From Qipengyuania atrilutea (lineage in GTDB: Bacteria; Pseudomonadota; Alphaproteobacteria; Sphingomonadales; Sphingomonadaceae): a stretch of DNA of 64,000 nt. The DNA is taken from positions 496,001-560,000 of the forward strand of contig NZ_JABWGV010000001.1 in assembly GCF_013370205.1 (NCBI RefSeq), given 5' to 3'. A program made the position numbers and the translations under genes. Below, in pieces: positions 27,454 to 34,843 of this stretch. The notes beneath the pieces were generated by a model, which had not been told where the DNA came from, did not search any database, and saw nothing but the letters and a program-made list of their open reading frames with translations. The first letter of the stretch is position 1. Each line of letters begins with the position of its first letter.

Positions 27454-28860
27454 TCAGTCGCCGGTCAGGATACGCTCGACGAGCTGTTTGACCGTCGGCG
27501 TGAAGTTGTTCGAGTAGAACGGGTCCTGCTTGAACCGGTAGGCCGCATGCCCGGCAAAGGCGAGGTTCTCGTCCGGGTCGCCGCCGTGCGCGATGTCCTG
27601 CAGGGTCTTCTGGATGCAGAAGCTGCGCGGATCGGCGAGACGGCCGGTCGTGTGGTTGTCGTGATCCTTCCAGCTCGAGAACTGGCAATGCGACAGACAG
27701 CCCATGCACGCTTGCTGGTCGGCCCTGATCTCCTCTGCGCTCGCCGGAGTAGTAAAAACCACCGTATCGTCCGGGGTCTTGAGCGCTTCGGTGAAGCCCT
27801 CGTGCATCCAGGCCTGCGCCTTGCGTTGGTCGCCGGGATGAACGAAGAAATACTTCCCCTTGCCGTGATCCATAAGCGGGATCGTGCCCTCTTCCTCGTC
27901 GCGCTTGAAAATCTGTATCTGGCGCTCGCTGCGGTGCATGAGGTCGTAAAGGAACGGCGTCTTCACTGCGCTGGAATAAAAGCCGGTGGGCGAGAACTTG
28001 TGCAGCAGCACGTCGCCCGGCTCGACTGTCCGCAGCATGTCCTTCCAGATTTGCGGGATCGGGCTTTCCTGCGTCAACAGCGGACGCGTACCGAACTGAA
28101 AGGCGATCTTGCCGAGTTCCGGATTGTCGATCCAGTCGTTCCATTCGCGCAGGTGCCAGACGCCGCCTGCCATGACGATTGCAGTCTCTTCGCTGACGCC
28201 CTCCTTGCGCATCGTATCGCGCAGTGCCGCGACGCGGGGATAAGGATCTTCGGGGCTGCGCGGGTCCTCGGCGTTGGAAAGGCCGTTGTGCCCCCCTGCC
28301 AGCCACGGGTCCTCGTAGACGACCGCGGCCATGAGTTCGGGGACCTTGGAGTAGCTGCGCTTCCACAATGCACGGAACGCGCGGGCTGAGCTGACGATCG
28401 GCAGGTAGTGGACATTGTACTTCGCCGCGATCTCGGCGAGCTTGTAGGGCATGCCCGCGCCGCAGGTTACGCCGGTGACGAGGCCCGGGCAGTTTTCGAG
28501 CACTCCTTCGAGGACCTGCTGCGCGCCGCCCATTTCCCAGAGCACGTTGATGTTGAGCGCGCCTTCGCCGTTCGCGATCTCGTGCGCCATCTTCACCTGC
28601 GTCGTCGCGCCGTCAATCGCGTAGCGCACGAGCTGCTCGAAGCGCTCCACGCGGGTCGCCTGCGGATAGACCTGCGGAATGGGATTGCCGTCCTCGTCGT
28701 AGCTGTCGGCGTTGACGGCGCTAACCGTGCCGATGCCGCCCGCCGCGGCCCAGGCGCCGGAGGAGAGGTGGTTGGTCGCAGACACGCCCTTCCCGCCTTC
28801 GATCAGCGGCAATACTTCGCGGTCCCCGTAACGTATCGGGCTCAAACCTTTGAATGTCAT
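27454..28860 (-). CDS. Nitronate monooxygenase-like flavoprotein with C-terminal cysteine cluster
   Basis: A 468-residue protein resembling the 2-nitropropane dioxygenase/nitronate monooxygenase TIM-barrel family (FMN enzymes that oxidise alkyl nitronates). Indicative segments are GGKGVSATNHLSSGAWAAAG, VTGVTCGAGMPYKL, LPIVSSARA and VMAGGVWHLREW. It is longer than the usual 320-380 residues. Near residues 382-412 it has a C-x2-C-x3-C-x22-C pattern (ACMGCLSHC ... FC), which could bind an iron-sulfur cluster. The start at 28860 (MTFKGL) is preceded by AGAGAAA; an upstream in-frame start would run into the methyltransferase gene. Confidence 0.75.
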   Translation of the reverse strand: MTFKGLSPIRYGDREVLPLIEGGKGVSATNHLSSGAWAAAGGIGTVSAVNADSYDEDGNPIPQVYPQATRVERFEQLVRYAIDGATTQVKMAHEIANGEGALNINVLWEMGGAQQVLEGVLENCPGLVTGVTCGAGMPYKLAEIAAKYNVHYLPIVSSARAFRALWKRSYSKVPELMAAVVYEDPWLAGGHNGLSNAEDPRSPEDPYPRVAALRDTMRKEGVSEETAIVMAGGVWHLREWNDWIDNPELGKIAFQFGTRPLLTQESPIPQIWKDMLRTVEPGDVLLHKFSPTGFYSSAVKTPFLYDLMHRSERQIQIFKRDEEEGTIPLMDHGKGKYFFVHPGDQRKAQAWMHEGFTEALKTPDDTVVFTTPASAEEIRADQQACMGCLSHCQFSSWKDHDNHTTGRLADPRSFCIQKTLQDIAHGGDPDENLAFAGHAAYRFKQDPFYSNNFTPTVKQLVERILTGD

Positions 28861-28882
28861 AATTTCTCTACCAGTCCGCGGG

Positions 28883-29638
28883 TCAATTTGCCGCGTTTGG
28901 ACCATGACCGGAAGTTCCCCGGCACGGTCTGATGTCTTCAGGCTCCGGCCTTGTAGCGGCTGCCTTGAATTTTGCATAGTAGCCGGCCAGTTCCGGCTCG
29001 TCGCTATACTGAACGAGCTCGAACCCTACCCGCTTGAACTCGCACGACAGCAGCAGCGGATCGATCCCGTGCTGGTCGGTCGGGCGGTCCACGTCGACTA
29101 CGATAACCTCGCCGTCTTCGCGCAGAGCCGGCCATAACCGCCAGAGGAACGCATATGGCTCGCTCACCTCGTGATACATGTGGACAAGGAAGATCCGGTC
29201 GAAGCTGTTTTCAGGCAGCCGCGGATCGTCCGCCGCGCCCGGCTTGATGGAGACATTGTCGAGCCGCTCACGGTTGACTCGCTCGCCCAGGCGGGTGAGC
29301 GCGTCGCGGTCGATATCCTGCGCAAGCACGCGGCCACTCGCACCGACGCGTTCGGCGAGGCGCACCGTATAGTAACCCTCGCCCGCACCGATATCGGCGA
29401 CCGTCATGCCCTCCTCGATCTCGGACAGGTCCATGACCTTCTGGGCCTCACCCACGCTGTCGCGCGCGGTCTCGTTGGAGAAGCGGTTGGCGCCGAGATC
29501 GGACACGGGCCGGTCGGGCTCCGGGAAGGCCAGCGCGGTTTCCGGGCGGTCGCCGTCCGACTGCACCTGCTCGCAGCCCGCAGCCAATGCCGCGGCGGCC
29601 AGTACGCAGGGGAGGAGGCGCAGCAAGCTACTCGACAT
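28883..29638 (-). CDS. Lipoprotein with SAM-dependent methyltransferase domain
   Basis: A 251-residue protein with a lipoprotein signal (LAAGC, Cys at residue 22) and then a class I methyltransferase domain: VADIGAGEGYYTVRL (motif I), VLAQDIDRDAL and DRIFLVHMYHEV. A C-terminal strand, GEVIVVDVDRP, fits the fold. It resembles predicted methyltransferases that carry signal peptides (COG4798-like). An outer-side location is puzzling because S-adenosylmethionine is cytoplasmic. The start overlaps the prfB stop region by 11 bases, so the two are likely coupled. Confidence 0.8.
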   Translation of the reverse strand: MSSSLLRLLPCVLAAAALAAGCEQVQSDGDRPETALAFPEPDRPVSDLGANRFSNETARDSVGEAQKVMDLSEIEEGMTVADIGAGEGYYTVRLAERVGASGRVLAQDIDRDALTRLGERVNRERLDNVSIKPGAADDPRLPENSFDRIFLVHMYHEVSEPYAFLWRLWPALREDGEVIVVDVDRPTDQHGIDPLLLSCEFKRVGFELVQYSDEPELAGYYAKFKAAATRPEPEDIRPCRGTSGHGPNAAN

Positions 29639-30755
29639 CGTCCACTTCGACCTTCTCGCCGGTCACGCGCTGGGCAAGCGCCGCGGAAATGAACGGATCG
29701 AGCGCGCCGTCGAGTACGTCGTCGGGTGCGCTCGAAGTCGTGCCGGTGCGCAGGTCCTTGACCATCTGGTAGGGCTGCAGAACGTAGGAGCGGATCTGGT
29801 GCCCCCAACCGATTTCGGTCTTTTCCGCATATTCGCCCGAGGCAGCCGCTTCGCGCTCGGCCATTTCGCGTTCGAACAGGCGCGCCTTCAGCATTCCCAT
29901 CGCGGTCGCCCGGTTCTTGTGCTGGCTGCGGTCGTTCTGGCTAGCGACGACGATGCCGGTCGGCTGGTGGGTGATACGAACCGCGGAATCGGTCGTGTTG
30001 ACGTGCTGCCCGCCCGCGCCGCTCGCGCGGTAGGTGTCGATCTTGAGGTCGCTTTCGTTGATCTCGATATCGATGTCATCGTCGATCACGGGGTAGACCC
30101 AGACGCTGGAGAAGCTGGTGTGGCGGCGAGCGCTCGAATCGTAGGGGCTGATCCGCACAAGCCGGTGAACGCCGCTCTCGGTCTTGGCATAGCCGTAAGC
30201 GTTCTCGCCTTTCAGCAGCAGCGTCGCACTCTTGATGCCGGCCTGCTCGCCTGCCTGGTATTCGACCGTTTCGACCTTGAAGCCGCGCCGCTCGGCCCAG
30301 CGGCCGTACATGCGGAAAAGCATTTCGGCCCAATCCTGGCTTTCTGTGCCGCCTGCGCCCGCGTGGATCTCGACATAGGTGTCGTTCGCATCGGCTTCGC
30401 CAGCCAGCAGCGCCTGAACCTTGTCCGCATCGGCGCGCTCGGCAAGCCGCGCGAGGCTTGCCAGACCGTCGTTCACTATCTCGTCGTCGCCCTCGGCCTC
30501 GCCCATTTCGATGAACTCGACCGCATCGGCCATCTCCGAGGAAATCTCGCGCACGGTCCCGATCGCCGCGTCGAGGCGCTTCTGCTCGCGCATGATCGCC
30601 TGCGCTTCCTTCGGATCGTCCCACAGTGTCGGGTCCTCGACCCGCGCGCTGAGTTCGTCGAGCTGGCGCAGCGCCTGCTCCCAGTCGAGCGACTGGCGCA
30701 CGAGCGACAGCGCCGCCTCGATCCGGTCGATATGTGCCTGCCCTTCGGCGCGCAT
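29628..30755 (-). CDS. prfB: Peptide chain release factor 2
   Basis: A 375-residue class I release factor. The GGQ motif that triggers peptide release is at about residue 248 (RASGAGGQHVNTT). The stop-codon recognition loop reads SPYDSSARRHTSF near residue 200, which marks it as RF2, reading UGA and UAA, with SPY where E. coli has SPF. The reading frame is continuous from the start, so there is no programmed frameshift of the E. coli type. It follows PBP1A by 134 bases and overlaps the lipoprotein methyltransferase gene. Confidence 0.95.
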   Translation of the reverse strand: MRAEGQAHIDRIEAALSLVRQSLDWEQALRQLDELSARVEDPTLWDDPKEAQAIMREQKRLDAAIGTVREISSEMADAVEFIEMGEAEGDDEIVNDGLASLARLAERADADKVQALLAGEADANDTYVEIHAGAGGTESQDWAEMLFRMYGRWAERRGFKVETVEYQAGEQAGIKSATLLLKGENAYGYAKTESGVHRLVRISPYDSSARRHTSFSSVWVYPVIDDDIDIEINESDLKIDTYRASGAGGQHVNTTDSAVRITHQPTGIVVASQNDRSQHKNRATAMGMLKARLFEREMAEREAAASGEYAEKTEIGWGHQIRSYVLQPYQMVKDLRTGTTSSAPDDVLDGALDPFISAALAQRVTGEKVEVDDVE

Positions 30756-30889
30756 GTACTCGTTCCTCTTGTCCCGCCCCGCCCCGCATTACGGGACGAG
30801 CGTCATATCCGAACTCCGCTTACCGAAGCGGCGCGGGTTGTAAAGTGAAGCGTCTGGTAAGACCGAGCCTGCTCGGCCAGCAGCCGGTA

Positions 30890-33406
30890 TCAGTAAAGAC
30901 CACCCTGTTCTTCGACGAAATCCTCGGTTTCGGCTTCCTGCCGTTGCCGCACCGCCGCGGCGCTACGCCCCTCCCGTCCGCGCCTGATCAGCGAGAGGAT
31001 TTCCTCGCGCTTGGCAGCGATTTCGTCCTGACGGGTCGCGAGGGGCGGCTCCGTGTCCGGCTTGAAGGCTTCCCAGATTATCGGCGCCTTGGGCTCGTCG
31101 GTCGGCCATCCGTCGAACACCCGCTTCCCCGATAGCCGGTTGATCCGCACCATTCGCACGCCTTCCGGCGCCACGAAAGGCTCGCCGCTCCAGCGGTCGC
31201 GCGATTCGGTCACGAACTGCTTGAAGATCGGTGCAGCAAGCGTGCCGCCCTGCGCGTAGCCGCCCATGTTGCGGGGCTGGTCGAACCCGAGATAGACGCC
31301 CGCGACGATGTCCGGAGAGCCGCCGACGAACCAGACGTTGGTCGGTCCGTTGGTCGTTCCGGTCTTGCCGAAAAGCGGCAGTTCGAGATCGCGGAGGACG
31401 GTCGCGGTTCCGCGCTTCACGACGCCCTCGAGCATGTGGACGGTCTGGAACGCGGTGCGCGGATCGATCACCTGAGTCCCCCGCGCGGCGAAGCGCGGCA
31501 TCGGGTTACCGTCCCAGCGCGGCATGTTGCAATTGTCGCAGTCGCGCTGGTCCGCCCGCCAGATGACCTTGCCATTGCGGTCCTGCACGAAATCGATCGT
31601 CGTCGGCGCGTTCATGCGCCCATGGTTCGCCAGCGTCGCATAGGCGTTGACCATCCGCTCGACCGTCGTCTCGCCCGCGCCGAGCGCGAAAGCGGGATAG
31701 GGCTCGTAGTCGCCGATCCCGACACGGTCGATCGTCTTGACGACGTTGTCCATGCCTGCGTCCATCGCGATGTGGACCGTCATCAGGTTGCGCGACTGCT
31801 CGAGGCCCCAACGCATCGTGTGCACCCCGCCGCCGCCACCGCTGAAATTGCGGAAGCACTTCTCGCCGAGGTTCGCGCCCTGGTAGAAGCAGAAGGTCTG
31901 GTCGGGAACTTCGCTTGCAGGCGTGAAGCCGTTGTCGAGACCAGTCGCGTAAACGAACGGCTTGATGGTCGAGCCCGGCTGCCGGTCGGCCTGCGTCGCC
32001 CGGTTGAAGTCGCCGAGGCGGCTGTCGAAGCCTCCCTGCATGGCGAGCACGCGCCCCGTCTGTGGCTGTTCGGCAAGGAAACCGCCCGATACTTCGGGCA
32101 CGGTCCGCACGCGGTAGCCATTGCCCGAGGGCGATGCGACGATGACGTGGCCTACCTTCAGCGCATCGGGAAGGCCCGACAGGGGCGCAGTCTCGTCATT
32201 GGCGAACCCGATCGTAGCGCTCGATCCGCTGCGCTCGGTGACGACGCCGACGCGCCAGTCCTCGTAATTGATGCCGAGGTTCGAACTGTTGAGCTGCCCC
32301 GTCAGATTGCCCTCGTCGACATTGAGCGTCGCAACCGGTCCGGTCCAACCGCGATTGCCATGATAACGCAGCAGGCCGGCGCGCAGCGAATCGCGGGCGG
32401 CGTTCTGCAATTCGGTGTCGAGCGAGGTGCGGACCCACAGACCGCCGGAATATACGCTGTTGTCGCCATCTTCGGCATTCTCGCCGAAGCGGTCGATCAG
32501 CTCGCGCCGAACGCTTTCGAAGAAGTATCCCGCATCGGCAGACCGTAGCCCGCCGCGCTGCTTCACGAGGCCGAGCGGCTGTGCCTGCGCCGCTGCAGCT
32601 TCCTGCGGTGTAACGAAGTCGTTCTCGGCCATTTGCGCAAGCACAAAATTGCGGCGCTGAAGCGCAAGCTCGGCGTTCTTTGCGCGCCCGTAGCGCTCCG
32701 GCGCTTTCGGCAGGATCGCGAGGAAGGCTTCCTCATGGAGTTCGAGGTCGGCCACGTCCTTGTCGAAATAGGCGCGCGCAGCCGCCTGCACGCCGTAGCT
32801 GCGGCGCCCGAGCGGGATCTCGTTCAGGTAAAGCTCGAGGATCTGTTCCTTCGTCAGCACCTCTTCGATGCGGCGCGCGAGGACCATTTCCTTGAGCTTG
32901 CGGGTGATCGAATATTCGTTCGACAGCAGGATGTTCTTCGCCACCTGCTGCGTGATGGTCGAGCCGCCGACCGCGCGCTCGTCCGAACCGTACTTGCTCG
33001 CATAATCAATAACGGCATTTGCAAGGCCGGTGATGTCGACGCCGCCGTGGCTGAAGAAGGTCTTGTCCTCGGCTGCGAGATAGGCCTCGATCAGTTCGGG
33101 CGGAAAGTCGGAATACTGAAGCTGGACGCGGCGCTCGCGCTCGAACGTGTGGACGATCTCGCCGTCGATGCCGCGCACGACGGACGGCAGGGACGGCTGG
33201 TAGTCGACCAGTGTCGCGGCGTCGGGCAGGTCTTTCGCCACCAACGCCCAGACGACGATGAGGAAAGCCAGGAACGCGCCGAACAGATACGTCGCCCAGC
33301 GCAGCAGGCGGCTCTCGCGCCATTTGGCGCCAAACCACGCAAAGAAGCTGCCCGTGTTGCGGCGCAGCCTGTCACTGAAGGATACTAGAGTACTTTCGTC
33401 GTTCAT
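30890..33406 (-). CDS. mrcA: Penicillin-binding protein 1A
   Basis: An 838-residue bifunctional class A penicillin-binding protein that polymerises and cross-links peptidoglycan at the inner membrane. One membrane anchor (about residues 36-58) is followed by the GT51 domain with catalytic E113 (AAEDKTFFSHGGVD) and GGSTITQQVAKN. A transpeptidase domain follows, with the nucleophile in GSTIKPF, ENLM-like motif SRNLMT and FGKTGTTN. The C-terminal tail is Arg/Glu-rich. It lies 87 bases after the amidase gene, and the two probably share a transcript. Confidence 0.95.
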   Translation of the reverse strand: MNDESTLVSFSDRLRRNTGSFFAWFGAKWRESRLLRWATYLFGAFLAFLIVVWALVAKDLPDAATLVDYQPSLPSVVRGIDGEIVHTFERERRVQLQYSDFPPELIEAYLAAEDKTFFSHGGVDITGLANAVIDYASKYGSDERAVGGSTITQQVAKNILLSNEYSITRKLKEMVLARRIEEVLTKEQILELYLNEIPLGRRSYGVQAAARAYFDKDVADLELHEEAFLAILPKAPERYGRAKNAELALQRRNFVLAQMAENDFVTPQEAAAAQAQPLGLVKQRGGLRSADAGYFFESVRRELIDRFGENAEDGDNSVYSGGLWVRTSLDTELQNAARDSLRAGLLRYHGNRGWTGPVATLNVDEGNLTGQLNSSNLGINYEDWRVGVVTERSGSSATIGFANDETAPLSGLPDALKVGHVIVASPSGNGYRVRTVPEVSGGFLAEQPQTGRVLAMQGGFDSRLGDFNRATQADRQPGSTIKPFVYATGLDNGFTPASEVPDQTFCFYQGANLGEKCFRNFSGGGGGVHTMRWGLEQSRNLMTVHIAMDAGMDNVVKTIDRVGIGDYEPYPAFALGAGETTVERMVNAYATLANHGRMNAPTTIDFVQDRNGKVIWRADQRDCDNCNMPRWDGNPMPRFAARGTQVIDPRTAFQTVHMLEGVVKRGTATVLRDLELPLFGKTGTTNGPTNVWFVGGSPDIVAGVYLGFDQPRNMGGYAQGGTLAAPIFKQFVTESRDRWSGEPFVAPEGVRMVRINRLSGKRVFDGWPTDEPKAPIIWEAFKPDTEPPLATRQDEIAAKREEILSLIRRGREGRSAAAVRQRQEAETEDFVEEQGGLY

Positions 33407-33493
33407 CGTCCACCCGGTCCGTCTTGCGGTCCGCGCCCTAGCACGGGAAAGATGACCCGAACCAGAACGAAAACATTCAGGAACCTAGCCGTG

Positions 33494-34435
33494 TCACTCA
33501 CCGCCGAGCACGCTGCCGATGCTCGGACCGCCGGAAGTGCCGCTCTCCGCGCCGCTGTTTCTGGCGGGATCGGCCCGGAAATATTCCTCGATCGCGCGGG
33601 CCATGACCAGCGAGAAGGCATCGCGTCCTTCCGCCGAGGTAAGCCGTTTCGCTTCGTCGGGATTGCTGACGAAACCGGCCTCGAACAGGACGGATGGCAT
33701 GTCCGGCGCCTTCAGCACCGCAAGATTGGCAGAAAGCCGCGCCGGTTCGCGAAAGACGAGCGTGCCGCGCCCACCGCGTTCGATCAGCCCGGCGAAATTG
33801 CTTGCTTCCTCCGCCGCACGGCGCTGCGACAATTCTACCAAGATCGTCTCCACGGTTTGGTTGTCGCCGTCGATGACGACACCGTTGATCTCGTCGGCAC
33901 GGTTCTCCCGCGCGGCAAAGCGGGCGGCGGCGCGGTTCGTGGCGTCGCTGGACAGGGTGTAGATGCTGGCCCCGCTTGCTTCTCCTGCTCCGACAGCTGA
34001 ATCGGCGTGGATCGAGACGAACAGGTCGCCGCCGAGCCGGCGCGCGATTTCCGCGCGCTCCTCCACTACTAAAAAGCGGTCGTCGTCGCGGGTCAAAGCA
34101 ACCCTCACTGCGCCGCTTTGCTGCAGCCTGTCGCGCAGCGCCTGAGCGAGCGAAAGCACAACTTCCTTTTCGAGGACGTCCCCGCCGACGGCGCCCGGAT
34201 CGTGCCCGCCGTGCCCCGGATCGATCACGACCAGCGGGCGCCCGTCGTCGGGGCCGCCATCGACGGCCGAGATTTCGAGATCGCCGGATTGCGGCAGGGA
34301 GAGCGTCAGCACATAGTCTGGCCGCAATGCTCCGCCGGGAACGCTGACGACGTTCGCGCTGAACAGCGCCGCGCAGACTGCGATAACGCAAAGGAATGCA
34401 AGGCTGACGGGGATGAGCGACGAACGCAGGGGCAT
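33494..34435 (-). CDS. N-acetylmuramoyl-L-alanine amidase
   Basis: A 313-residue zinc amidase of the Amidase_3 family, which cuts the amide bond between MurNAc and the stem peptide. An N-terminal hydrophobic segment (about residues 5-30) directs export or anchors the protein. Zinc-site motifs are VIDPGHGGHDPGA, VEERAEIARRL and FVSIHADS; the catalytic Glu is in VLFEAGFVSN. There is no AMIN or peptidoglycan-binding repeat. I chose the ATG at 34435 over a GTG one codon earlier. Its placement with PBP1A suggests a cell-wall remodelling pair. Confidence 0.93.
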   Translation of the reverse strand: MPLRSSLIPVSLAFLCVIAVCAALFSANVVSVPGGALRPDYVLTLSLPQSGDLEISAVDGGPDDGRPLVVIDPGHGGHDPGAVGGDVLEKEVVLSLAQALRDRLQQSGAVRVALTRDDDRFLVVEERAEIARRLGGDLFVSIHADSAVGAGEASGASIYTLSSDATNRAAARFAARENRADEINGVVIDGDNQTVETILVELSQRRAAEEASNFAGLIERGGRGTLVFREPARLSANLAVLKAPDMPSVLFEAGFVSNPDEAKRLTSAEGRDAFSLVMARAIEEYFRADPARNSGAESGTSGGPSIGSVLGGE

Positions 34436-34438
34436 CAC

Positions 34439-34843
34439 ACGCGCCTGCTTACGGATTTGGCAGCTTTTCGCAATATAGTTGCTGTATGTGGGTCACAATG
34501 CTAGCGCTCATTTACCCGGTGCTGCGTCTTGGCGGCACCGATGCGGGAAACATCCGTTTCACCCGCCAGACAACAGGTTGACGCAGTTTCATGAGATCGC
34601 CCCTCCCCCTCACGCCCGAGCTGCCCGGTGCAGCAGGGGCGCGTGACGCGGAGTGGGCTGCGCCAAAGTCGCGCAATCTCGTGAATGCAGACACATCACC
34701 CCGTGCGCAGTCCGATCTCGGGCTCCGCCGGTTTTATGCCGCCCGCCGCCTTCGCTTGCCGACAGGCCGGGCCTTTCACACGAAGATAACGCGCATCGCC
34801 CAGCCCGATTGCGGCCCGGTGCAGTGCGCGTGGAGACTATTCA
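34439..34843. other. Gene-free divergent region between amidase and RNase E
   Basis: About 400 bases between two divergent genes with no convincing coding sequence on either strand. Reading frames present here lack ribosome-binding sites and have Arg/Pro-rich shadow-type translations. It should hold promoters in both directions and probably a long 5' untranslated leader for rne. I could not identify a clear sigma-70 promoter for rne or a known structured RNA by eye. Confidence 0.6.
34470..34498 (-). promoter_or_regulatory. Possible promoter for the amidase-PBP1A genes
   Basis: TTGTGA (complement of 34493-34498) and TATTGC (complement of 34470-34475) are spaced 17 bases apart, 35 bases before the amidase ATG. 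The -35 match is fair and the -10 match partial. Confidence 0.3.

Noticed and set aside
30737-30890. A programmed frameshift in prfB like that of E. coli
   Set aside because: The RF2 frame is continuous from its start codon, with no in-frame UGA near the N-terminus.
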